NCBI GenBank assembly: GCA_934233735.1
Contig: CAKQGQ010000020.1
Coordinates: 1-39,779, forward strand
Source of the DNA: an uncultured Clostridia bacterium
Lineage (GTDB): Bacteria; Bacillota; Clostridia; Peptostreptococcales; Anaerovoracaceae
Reading direction: 5' to 3'
Length of the DNA: 39,779 nucleotides
Below are positions 7,507-14,297 of the stretch, piece after piece. How positions within the stretch are numbered: the stretch's first letter is position 1; every line of letters starts with the position of its first letter. The position numbers were made by a program, and so were the translations under genes. The notes below the pieces were generated by a model that saw only the letters and a program-made list of their open reading frames with translations, had not been told where the DNA came from and ran no database searches.

Positions 7507-8580
7507 ATGAAATTACAAAAGAAGAAACTGTTATTGTTGGCACTTGCAGTATGTTTGGTTGTTAGTATGATTCCGACTGTGGCTTTTGCAGGGATGGACG
7601 AAGAAAAAGATGTTGTAGCTCTTGTAGGAAACAAAGAGTATACGGATTTTCAAGAGGCTCTCAATGATGTTAAAGATGGGCAGACAATCACACTTACGGA
7701 TGATGTCTTAGGCGGAGGATTTGATACGGAAGGAAAGGATGAAACAAAATTTACCATTGATCTTAATAACTATAAAATTACCAATCAGACCGGCTGGTGG
7801 GATACATTGGTGATTAGTGAAGGAGATGTCACCATCAAAAATGGAACGATCGAGAATCTGTCCGATAGCGAAGCGAAAAAAGACGAAGACGGTGTTTGGT
7901 GTTATGATGATGCTTTATATGTAAAAAGCAAAGCGACTTTAAAAAACGTGAAGCTTTTTGCAAATGGTTTCGGGGCGACAACGCTTATAGCAGAAGATGA
8001 CAGTAAGTTGATTATGACAGGGTGTATCGTTGAGAATGTGGGCAGCGATCAGTCCAAGAATATGTACGCTGAGGCTCTTTATGTAGGAAAAAATGCGTAT
8101 GTTAAAGCGACAAAATGTGAATTCTACTCACGGAATGCAGAACGGGCTGCTGAAACATCTTCCAAAACACTGCTGAAGAATTGTAAATTACAGGCAAAAG
8201 AATGTTCTATATTGGCATTTGAAGGTGCAGATTTGCGAATCAACAAGGGAAGCTATAAAGGACGTGTTTACATAGAGGCAGGCGCAAAGGTAAATATAAC
8301 CGGAGGATATTTTAAAGATCAGGTTACAGCTCTTACCGTTTACGGAAATGTTATTATTAAGGATGGAAAATTCTACGGCGAAGATAATGCGGTTTATGTA
8401 AGTGGAGGCAAGGTAACCGTTCATAAAGGATACTTTAACGCAGCAAGCGGAAAAGCATGGGAGAGCGAAAGAAATCCTAAGCAGCTGGATAAAACCTTTA
8501 AAATTGCAAAAGGCTCTAAAGTCGTCCAGAAAAACTGGAAAACAGGAAGAATGGGAACTATTAAGGTAAAGACAAAATAA
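7507..8580 (+). CDS. Secreted protein with a predicted right-handed beta-helix
   Basis: This 357-residue protein starts at an ATG with GGAGG upstream; the open frame extends back to 7444 but has no site there. Residues 1-28 form a signal peptide (MKLQKKK, a hydrophobic core, then TVAFA and a predicted cut). The rest has repeated short strands of the type VTIKNGTIENL, ATLKNVKLF, LIMTGCIVENV, LRINKGSYKG, VNITGGYFKD and VIIKDGKFYG, the rung pattern of pectate-lyase-like parallel beta-helices. The second half ends in a basic tail. No catalytic motif, LPXTG or membrane anchor was seen, so it is probably released or bound to the wall non-covalently. Base composition is more AT-rich than the neighbours. 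Specific function unknown. Confidence 0.75.
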   Translation: MKLQKKKLLLLALAVCLVVSMIPTVAFAGMDEEKDVVALVGNKEYTDFQEALNDVKDGQTITLTDDVLGGGFDTEGKDETKFTIDLNNYKITNQTGWWDTLVISEGDVTIKNGTIENLSDSEAKKDEDGVWCYDDALYVKSKATLKNVKLFANGFGATTLIAEDDSKLIMTGCIVENVGSDQSKNMYAEALYVGKNAYVKATKCEFYSRNAERAAETSSKTLLKNCKLQAKECSILAFEGADLRINKGSYKGRVYIEAGAKVNITGGYFKDQVTALTVYGNVIIKDGKFYGEDNAVYVSGGKVTVHKGYFNAASGKAWESERNPKQLDKTFKIAKGSKVVQKNWKTGRMGTIKVKTK

Positions 8581-8615
8581 TACAGTGAAGAGGATAACGC
8601 AAAAAGGAGAATACA

Positions 8616-9158
8616 ATGAAAAAGAAAAAATTACTGATTGTTGTCGATTATCAAAATGATTTCACAGTCGGCTCGCTCGGCTGCCCGCAGGCTACGGCAA
8701 TCGAAGATGCTGTGGCTGCGAAAATTGAGGAATACCGCGCTATGGGAGAGACGGCGCAAATCATTTTCACCATGGACACGCACGACAAAGATTATCTGCA
8801 CACGCAGGAGGGCAGAAATCTTCCGATTGAGCACTGTATCAAAGGCTTCGACGGCTGGCAGCTTTACGGCAAAGTCGCTGCTCTGAAGTCGCCGGAAGAT
8901 CTCGTCTTCTCCAAGCCGACTTTCGGCTCGCTGGAGCTTGCAGATTACCTGCGTGACAAGGGCGGCGAATATGAAAGCATCGAGTTTGCCGGCGTCGTAA
9001 CGAATATCTGCGTGATTTCCAATATGGTACTCGCAAAGGCTGCCATGCCGGAGGTTCCAATCCTTATCGACGCCGCCTGCGTGGCAAGCAACGACGACAG
9101 GCTCGGCGAAGCAGCACTCGCTGTCATGGAAACCATGCATGTGAAGGTGAAACGGTAG
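8616..9158 (+). CDS. Isochorismatase-family cysteine hydrolase (nicotinamidase-like)
   Basis: This 180-residue protein shows the Asp-Lys-Cys triad of the isochorismatase-like fold: D11 in VVDYQNDF, K100 in VFSKPTFGS and C132 in GVVTNICVIS. The metal-side residues MDTHDKDYL fit the nicotinamidase/pyrazinamidase branch, as does EHCIKG. The likely reaction is hydrolysis of an amide such as nicotinamide, but related amidases share these motifs. The start has AAAAGGAG 8 nt upstream. It stands alone, separated from the minus-strand aldo/keto reductase by a 738-bp repetitive spacer. Confidence 0.85.
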   Translation: MKKKKLLIVVDYQNDFTVGSLGCPQATAIEDAVAAKIEEYRAMGETAQIIFTMDTHDKDYLHTQEGRNLPIEHCIKGFDGWQLYGKVAALKSPEDLVFSKPTFGSLELADYLRDKGGEYESIEFAGVVTNICVISNMVLAKAAMPEVPILIDAACVASNDDRLGEAALAVMETMHVKVKR

Positions 9159-9309
9159 GGCATGCCGCGTGCACCGCACCGGCGGCACAGCGGGCATTTT
9201 CGAGGACGCTCTTGGCGGGCATCGGAGCGGCACCACCCGCGGGAGGGGAACAGCTGGGTGCTTTGGCGGCTGCCGGGGCATTGCGGCTTCGGGTGCGCGG
9301 CGTTTTGTC
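9159..9309. other. GC-rich low-complexity spacer with no supported gene
   Basis: This is the first part of the 738-bp gap 9159-9896. Reading frames are open on both strands because of GC-rich composition, but none has a ribosome site, a family match or normal codon use. It grades into 18-bp tandem repeats (9310-9401), further TTG/TCG-rich sequence, and the family 3 element. Confidence 0.6.
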
Positions 9310-9401
9310 GCATGCTTGGAGCCTGCCGCATGCTCGGAGTTTGTCGCATGCTTGTAGCTTGTTGCGCGTGCTTGGCGTTTGTTGCACGCTTGGAGCTTGT
9401 C
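9310..9401. repeat. Five tandem degenerate 18-20 bp repeats
   Basis: Units start at 9310, 9328, 9346, 9364 and 9384, with lengths 18, 18, 18, 20 and 18. The first is GCATGCTTGGAGCCTGCC; the others differ at a few positions while keeping GC-TTGGAG-TTGT. The last unit runs into GAAAGTTGG, which also occurs at the left edge of the family 3 element. Confidence 0.75.
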
Positions 9402-9527
9402 GAAAGTTGGATTTGGTGTGAGAGCTTGCGGCGTGTTGCTAGGGCTCGTAGAGCGAGTTGCGGCTTGCGGCGTGCAGGGTGTCGAGGTCTTCTGTGCGGC
9501 ATGTTGCGTGTCGAAATTTGTCGAAAG

Positions 9528-9808
9528 TTGGACTTTTTCAAGCACTCGCGAAAAAAATCCAATAAAAGGGCGGATTTGGCTTGCGAAACTTGTCGAATCT
9601 TGCCGAATGGTGACGGAAGTTGGATTTTTCGGCAAGTGTCATAAAAAAAGCCAAAAAAAGCGTTGCTTTTAGTTCATTTTTTTGGCTTTTTTCAAGAGCA
9701 TGGCGATTTTGTCCAAGTTTGGACAAAATCCGCATGCAATATAGCTGTTTCGAGCAGCTTCAAACGAAAAAAATTGGCTTTTTATTGGTCGTGACCGGCA
9801 AAAGCCAA
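9528..9808. repeat. Mirror-symmetric intergenic element, family 3
   Basis: Four units of exactly 35 bp, each starting TTGG and ending CCAA, lie at 9528-9562, 9620-9654, 9682-9716 and 9774-9808. The gaps are 57, 27 and 57 bp, so the array is exactly symmetric about 9668. Most units have T-rich left and A-rich right flanks and can form their own hairpins. The two middle units also form an arm pair, GCCAAAAAAA (9650-9659) with TTTTTTTGGC (9677-9686). The last unit looks like a bidirectional terminator between the convergent hydrolase and reductase genes. No coding function is apparent. Confidence 0.8.
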
Positions 9809-9896
9809 TTTTTATTTACGCATTTTACATACAAGCTCTGCGCGCAGAGCCGAGCAGAGCTGCAGCACTTTTATGAGTGCGAATCTAAGCTTGTTT

Positions 9897-11084
9897 TTAA
9901 AACATTATGATGGCGCGAACAGGGCAGGCCTGCGCGCAGTACCCGCATGTGATGCACTTGGACTGGTCAATTTCCGCCAGCCCGTTTTTGTTGTACGTGA
10001 TTGCTGCGCTGTGGCAGGTGCCAATGCAGGTGCCGCAGCCCTCGCAGTCTTCCTGATTAACTCGCACACGCTTGGCGGAAACATCCGGGGTATAATCGTC
10101 GGGCATGCTGCCATCCAAATAGCGGACAATATCGTCAATGTCACGGCGGCACCCGAAGCCGAGCATAACCGAATCAATACTGTCAAGCCCAAAGACATAG
10201 TCCAGCGCTTCCCGATAGTGTGCCGCAAGGTTTCCGCCGCCAAGGGCTTTCATTGCGTAGATGCCCTTGCCTGCGCCGCGGGCCGCGGCTATCGCCGCGG
10301 CCATGTCGGCGCAGGAGGCCGCGGAGCGGCCGCGGCGGATACCCATGCCGGCATAGTTGATGAGCGGAAAGATGACATCGCATGCCGGAACCCGGGTCAG
10401 TTCCTCCACCACATCAACATGGTGGGTGGAGACGCCGATGGCCCGCACAAGGCCTTCGGCCTTGGCAGCCATCAGGGCGCGCCATGCGCCCTCGCGCATG
10501 GCGAACTGACCGCTGCGGACCTCGTGCAAAAGAAAAATGTCGATATATGGAACGCCCAGAGCCGCGCATTCCTCAAGAATTGCGGCATAGGCGCTTTCAT
10601 AGTCAGAGGCGAGAGTCTTTGATGAGATTATCGGTCGCGGAATGTCGGAATCCGGCACGGAGCTTGCGGCATCTGCACCGCCGCTGGGTGTGTTAACGCG
10701 TGGCACGGAGTTTGCAACCAACTTGCCGGAAGTGCTGTCGGCTGGCACGGCACTTGCGGCTGGATTACCGGCTTCCCCGGCGGCCGACACAAAATTTGCG
10801 CGCAAATCATCAGCGGAGCCGGCGGCCGCATGTGCGCCATCCGCTTCTTCCGAGCGGCTTTCGAGCATTTCAAGGGCGCGGCGGATGTAAGGGTAAGTTT
10901 TGTAATACTGCGCAGTATCAATGAAATTAATGCCTTTTGAGAGCGCGTAGCAAATCAGCTTTGCGCCTTCCTCCACGGGCAAAGCGAGCTGACCGGGGCC
11001 CATTGGCAGAACGCCGCAGCCGACCGGGCTGACCAGGATGCCGGTTTGTCCCAGTTGTACTTTATCTGAAATATTCTTCTTCAT
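9897..11084 (-). CDS. Aldo/keto reductase with two C-terminal 4Fe-4S motifs
   Basis: This 395-residue protein has an N-terminal aldo/keto reductase barrel (LGQTGILVSPVGCGVLPMG, then GINFIDTAQYYKTYPYI with the usual Asp and Tyr). It ends in a bacterial ferredoxin-like tail with CEGCGTCIGTCHSA and CITCGYCAQACPVRA, enough for two 4Fe-4S clusters. Such iron-sulfur reductases are common in anaerobes; substrates are mostly unknown. Between the barrel's first third and the rest is a low-complexity Ala/Ser/Gly/Asp/Pro insert (about residues 74-148, DNA about 10640-10862). I chose the ATG at 11082-11084 because a good promoter overlaps the longer open frame that begins at 11141. The nearest purine-rich site is AAAGG, 14 nt upstream, so initiation may be weak. 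Confidence 0.85.
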   Translation of the reverse strand: MKKNISDKVQLGQTGILVSPVGCGVLPMGPGQLALPVEEGAKLICYALSKGINFIDTAQYYKTYPYIRRALEMLESRSEEADGAHAAAGSADDLRANFVSAAGEAGNPAASAVPADSTSGKLVANSVPRVNTPSGGADAASSVPDSDIPRPIISSKTLASDYESAYAAILEECAALGVPYIDIFLLHEVRSGQFAMREGAWRALMAAKAEGLVRAIGVSTHHVDVVEELTRVPACDVIFPLINYAGMGIRRGRSAASCADMAAAIAAARGAGKGIYAMKALGGGNLAAHYREALDYVFGLDSIDSVMLGFGCRRDIDDIVRYLDGSMPDDYTPDVSAKRVRVNQEDCEGCGTCIGTCHSAAITYNKNGLAEIDQSKCITCGYCAQACPVRAIIMF

Positions 11085-11111
11085 ATTAACACCGAAAACC
11101 TTTCTTTTTTT

Positions 11112-11141
11112 ATTATAATGAGGTATAATGTTATTTGTCAA
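11112..11141 (-). promoter_or_regulatory. Sigma-A promoter of the aldo/keto reductase gene
   Basis: On the minus strand TTGACA (complement of 11136-11141) and TATAAT (complement of 11112-11117) are 18 bp apart. Both hexamers are perfect. The position excludes the upstream ATG at 11141 as a translated start. Confidence 0.8.
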
Positions 11142-11221
11142 TGAATTAACAGTGGAAAAAGCAGGCGGCGTCTATAGGCACGCTTGACGGCGGCTGGATG
11201 CGCACATGGGCGAGAGATGGC

Positions 11222-11473
11222 AAAATGTATATTTACACGAAAAATTGCGAATTTTGAGGCGGTTGGTGCGTAGAAAATACCATATAATGGGATTTGCGCC
11301 CTGCAATAAGAAATGTAATAAAAACCCATCGCACGAAAATGTTGAAATTTCAACCTTCAAAAAAATTACAATTTCTTTTGGCAGATGAAATCTCCCGTGA
11401 AACATCCGTGAAACATTCAAAATACACGAAAATGGGGTCTTTTTTGACGGAAATTCGTGTAAATATACATTTT
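11222..11473. repeat. Mirror-symmetric intergenic element, family 1, copy 2
   Basis: The element is 252 bp, with perfect 20-bp terminal inverted repeats: AAAATGTATATTTACACGAA at 11222-11241 and its complement at 11454-11473. The palindrome GTTGAAATTTCAAC (11341-11354) is centred at 11347.5, exactly the midpoint. Its left arm aligns with that of copy 1 (5834) for about 60 bp with scattered changes, while the inner parts diverge. It lies between the aldo/keto reductase promoter and the alarmone synthetase. No gene is visible within it. Confidence 0.82.
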
Positions 11474-11599
11474 CACAGAAAATGGAAGTACACCAGCTCC
11501 CGATGAAGCACTCGAAAGTCCGGGAAGCGCGCAAGGCTTGCCACTTATAATCCGCAGTTAATTTCAGATACCGTCTTTTTAAGAAAGGGGACAACGATT

Positions 11600-12232
11600 T
11601 TGAGCAACGAACATATGGAACATTTGCAGAATCAGATGGGCTTTGAGGCCTTTCGTCACGCCTATAGGGCGGCAATCAAGGAAGTCCGCACGAAGATTGA
11701 GATTTTGAGTGAGGATTTTGCGGTACGGCATGACTACAATCCGATTCACCACATGGAACGCAGACTTAAGGTGCCGGAGAGCATTGAAGAAAAGCTGGAG
11801 CGGCTTAAGAAAGAAGTCTCCATCGAATCTGCAAGGGAGAATATTTTTGACATTGCGGGAATCAGAGTTGTCTGTAATTTTATCGATGATGTATATGCGA
11901 TTGCGGATATGCTTACATCGCAGAGAGATGTGACGCTGATTGCGGAGAAGGACTACATAAAAAATCCGAAGCCGAACGGATACCGCAGCCTGCACCTTGT
12001 GATTTCGGTGCCGGTATTCCTTTTGGACGGCGAGGAAGAGGTGCCTGTGGAAATTCAGCTCCGAACGGTCGCGATGGACTTTTGGGCGAGTCTGGAGCAT
12101 AATCTGCGCTATAAAAAGGAAAAGAATATTCCTTCCAAAATCGACCTTGAGCTGAAGGCGTGTGCGGAGGTCAGCGCGACCCTCGACCGCAGAATGCAGA
12201 AAATTTTTGATGAACTGAATCGTTTGGAATAG
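11600..12232 (+). CDS. relQ: Small alarmone synthetase (RelQ/YjbM-type GTP pyrophosphokinase)
   Basis: This 210-residue protein contains only the (p)ppGpp synthetase domain, the length of small alarmone synthetases. Key motifs are HDYNPIHHMERRLK, RENIFDIAGIRVVCNFIDDVY, the nucleotide-binding IKNPKPNGYRSLHLV and VEIQLRTVAMDFWASLEH. There is no HD hydrolase or regulatory ACT/TGS domain. It is expected to make ppGpp/pppGpp or pGpp from GDP/GTP/GMP and ATP in the cytosol as a stress signal. The start is a TTG with AAGGGG 9 nt upstream; the next in-frame ATG is at 11615. A TATAAT at 11546-11551 may be its -10 element. I assign RelQ rather than RelP from overall resemblance only. Confidence 0.85.
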   Translation: MSNEHMEHLQNQMGFEAFRHAYRAAIKEVRTKIEILSEDFAVRHDYNPIHHMERRLKVPESIEEKLERLKKEVSIESARENIFDIAGIRVVCNFIDDVYAIADMLTSQRDVTLIAEKDYIKNPKPNGYRSLHLVISVPVFLLDGEEEVPVEIQLRTVAMDFWASLEHNLRYKKEKNIPSKIDLELKACAEVSATLDRRMQKIFDELNRLE

Positions 12233-12525
12233 AAAAACAGCCACGACGGATGCATGATAGTCCACTGTCTACGCGAGAGGGGGATTATTGCCGAGCGTGG
12301 CTTTTGTCTTGGAGAAACGGAAGTGGAGAGCTGATTTTTTAGCGATTATCAGATTTTTGAAATTTTTTTGCGTTTGGGGTGCGAGATTTTTCAACTTTAT
12401 GTATCTATATAAGTAAAAGAACTTTTTGGTCGCATGTTTGCGGCTGCACGAGCATGATAAAAAAGGCATAGCGATGTTCATGCGAAAGTATAAATAAGAG
12501 CAAGCAGATTACAGAAAATGGTACA
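12233..12525. other. AT-rich gap after relQ with a weak hairpin
   Basis: AGCCACG and CGTGGCT (about 12238-12296) could pair around a long loop, and TTTTG follows, so a weak terminator is possible. Further on there are T-runs and a GCATGA/TCATGC pair (about 12452-12483). The frame of the next gene is open back to 12472 without a good start. Nothing else can be supported. Confidence 0.4.
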
Positions 12526-13194
12526 GTGCAGCGATACCCGGATTACATAAAAGGCGAAGAGGAGGAATACATTGAATCCACAGACAGAATGAAAGCAGAG
12601 TCCCTGCTTTTCCTAAAGGATCAGTATGGTGATGTTTACCAAAGAGGTGACTACAATGTGGATGATGAGAACCAATTTTACTTCGTTGATGGTTCCTGGA
12701 ATGGAGAAGTTTTTACGCGGGAAGGTAATAAGATCACGGCAGACCTGTCAAGCGGTAAACAAATATACGCCGTTTTGGCAATTCGATACATAACAGATTC
12801 CCGGAAGGAATTAGCGGGAAGTATTTCTGTCCGGAGCAAAGACCCGGATGTAGCAGTTACAATGAACCCGGATTATCGATATGACCCTGCGCTGCGTGAA
12901 TCCACAATTGTTCAGACTGCCTATACAATAAAGCTCAATGGAAAACCATTGGAACTCGAGAACGAATCCAACAGGTGGACCGAACACTGGAGTGTGCTTA
13001 GGTATAAGAAAAAAGCAGATTCATCCGTTGCTACGGGCATTAAACTGGAATATATTGATATTCGAATTCGCTACATAGCTTCTGATGGTAAAGATTCTGC
13101 GTTTACATACAGATGCACAGATCCGGAACTTCTGACGCTCTTTCCGCAGTCGACTGAACCTGCAGAACCCGAGGAAGAAGGACTCATCGGCTGA
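12526..13194 (+). CDS. Unrecognised protein, possibly N-terminally truncated
   Basis: This frame of 222 codons runs from a GTG. I do not recognise a family. It is hydrophilic and rich in Asp, Glu, Tyr and Arg. It has short beta-like segments (NQFYFVDGSWNGEVF, KQIYAVLAIRYITDS, IKLEYIDIRIRYIASDG) and an acidic Pro-rich tail, and no signal peptide or membrane segment. No convincing ribosome site precedes the GTG, and the frame stays open upstream to 12472 (reading NKSKQITENGT just before it), so it may be the 3' part of a longer gene whose start was lost. AGGAGG at 12560-12565 lies within an acidic codon run and is followed only by an in-frame ATT. It ends 45 bp before the family 2 element. Confidence 0.5.
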   Translation: MQRYPDYIKGEEEEYIESTDRMKAESLLFLKDQYGDVYQRGDYNVDDENQFYFVDGSWNGEVFTREGNKITADLSSGKQIYAVLAIRYITDSRKELAGSISVRSKDPDVAVTMNPDYRYDPALRESTIVQTAYTIKLNGKPLELENESNRWTEHWSVLRYKKKADSSVATGIKLEYIDIRIRYIASDGKDSAFTYRCTDPELLTLFPQSTEPAEPEEEGLIG

Positions 13195-13239
13195 GACACT
13201 AGATAAAAAGCTGAGAATTTTAGCTCGTGAAAAGCGAAT

Positions 13240-13562
13240 TTTAGATATCAGAGCCTAAAATTGAGTGTATGTTCTAAAATTTAGAGGCAAATTTAGATAT
13301 CAAAGGCAAAAATCGAGTTTGTGTTCTAAAACCTTCGGGTCGAAATGCGGCGAAAAAGGTCGAACTGTGTCGAATATTACTTTTGGCACAATTCATCAAA
13401 ATAACAAAAATAGAAAATAAATATATCAAAGGCAATAAAAGGCAAAAAAGAAAGTGTATTTTCGAAAAAATTTTAGAACAGAAACTGCCTTTTTGAAGTT
13501 AATATCTAAAACCACGCAAAAAATTTAGAACAGAAAGTGCAAAATGACAAGTACTATCTAAA
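13240..13562. repeat. Mirror-symmetric intergenic element, family 2, copy 1
   Basis: Four units of exactly 39 bp lie at 13240-13278, 13292-13330, 13472-13510 and 13524-13562. The two left units read TTTAGATAT-N23-TTCTAAA; the two right units are in reverse orientation (TTTAGAA-N23-TATCTAAA or similar). Gaps are 13, 141 and 13 bp, so the array is exactly symmetric about 13401. The ends of each unit (TTTAGA and TCTAAA) are themselves complementary. The inner 141 bp are AT-rich, with three GTCGAA motifs (13339, 13359, 13369). No gene is present. Copy 2 is at 31444-31787. Confidence 0.85.
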
Positions 13563-13606
13563 ATCCCATTTTAGCGCGTGCTATGGCACAAACTTCCGAA
13601 AAACGC

Positions 13607-13635
13607 TTGCATTCCAAGCGAATGTATGCTATCAT
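13607..13635 (+). promoter_or_regulatory. Promoter of the rimP-nusA-infB operon
   Basis: TTGCAT (13607-13612) and TATCAT (13630-13635) are 17 bp apart, about 80 bp before the rimP ATG and upstream of the leader hairpin. The hexamers are near consensus. It lies 44 bp to the right of the family 2 element. Confidence 0.6.
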
Positions 13636-13666
13636 ATAGATACACGATTCCATAAAGTATGACTAG

Positions 13667-13690
13667 AAGAGTGGGTGAATGCCCACTCTT
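13667..13690 (+). terminator. Leader hairpin before rimP, attenuator-like
   Basis: AAGAGTGGG (13667-13675) and CCCACTCTT (13682-13690) form a perfect 9-bp stem with a 6-nt loop. The downstream sequence is TCAATTTTGTTT, a broken T tract. It lies in the leader between the promoter and rimP, so it could reduce readthrough into the operon in a regulated way, for example through NusA. Confidence 0.6.
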
Positions 13691-13714
13691 TCAATTTTGT
13701 TTGGGGGATAATAA

Positions 13715-14281
13715 ATGGCAAAAAAGAAAATTACGGATATTATAGAAGAAATCAGCGCAGAATTTCTGGCACAGAACGGACTTGAGCTTTACAACTCCGA
13801 GTTTGTGAAGGAAGGGCGCGACTGGTTTCTGAGAATATACATCGACAAGACGCAGGAGGCGCAGGAAGCTGCGAAGACAGCAATCGCAGCGGCTTCGGAG
13901 CGCGCGGCGGAAACCGAAGAGACGGAAACCGCCGACGAGGCACCGCTGCCGGCAATCTATGTTTCGACCGACGACTGCGAGAAGGTCAGCCGCTTTCTCA
14001 GCGCGGAGCTTGACCGCATCGACCCGATTGAGCAGAATTACTATCTGGAAGTTTCCTCACCGGGAATGGATCGGACACTTCTTAAAGATAAGGATTTTGC
14101 GCGTTTTGTGGGTGAAATCGTTGACATCAGCCTGTACAAGGCGTTAAACGGACAGAAGTCTTTCCAGGGGAGACTCCTCGGCATCGAAGACGGGAACATC
14201 GTCATTACGGACGAAAAAGAGAACAGAACAGAATTCCCAAGAGAGCAGGTTGCCAAGACGAAACTTGCTGTAATATTCTAA
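13715..14281 (+). CDS. rimP: Ribosome maturation factor RimP
   Basis: RimP assists 30S subunit maturation. The protein has the N-terminal alpha/beta domain (KKITDIIEEISAEFLAQNGLELYNSEFVKEG, WFLRIYIDK), the conserved YYLEVSSPGMDRTL segment (about 108-122) and the C-terminal SH3-like barrel (FVGEIVDISLYKALNGQKSFQGRL). It is 188 residues, longer than the usual ~150, because of an Ala/Glu/Thr-rich insert (about 46-80) in the loop before IYVSTDDCEKVSR. The ATG follows a GGGGGA site. It is the first gene of the conserved nusA operon, with nusA 16 nt downstream. Confidence 0.95.
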   Translation: MAKKKITDIIEEISAEFLAQNGLELYNSEFVKEGRDWFLRIYIDKTQEAQEAAKTAIAAASERAAETEETETADEAPLPAIYVSTDDCEKVSRFLSAELDRIDPIEQNYYLEVSSPGMDRTLLKDKDFARFVGEIVDISLYKALNGQKSFQGRLLGIEDGNIVITDEKENRTEFPREQVAKTKLAVIF

Positions 14282-14297
14282 GGAGGTAACAGTTAAA

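Noticed and set aside
8631..9635. A 334-codon minus-strand frame over the hydrolase gene and the spacer
   Set aside because: The part over the spacer is a Gln/Arg/Ala/Thr-rich repeat product of the tandem repeats, and the rest is antisense to a real gene. No ribosome site.
13331..13471. A palindrome at the exact centre of family 2 copy 1, like that of family 1
   Set aside because: The sequence around 13401 is not palindromic. In copy 2 a TTTCGAAA lies at 31611-31618, one base off the centre, so it is not claimed as a shared feature.
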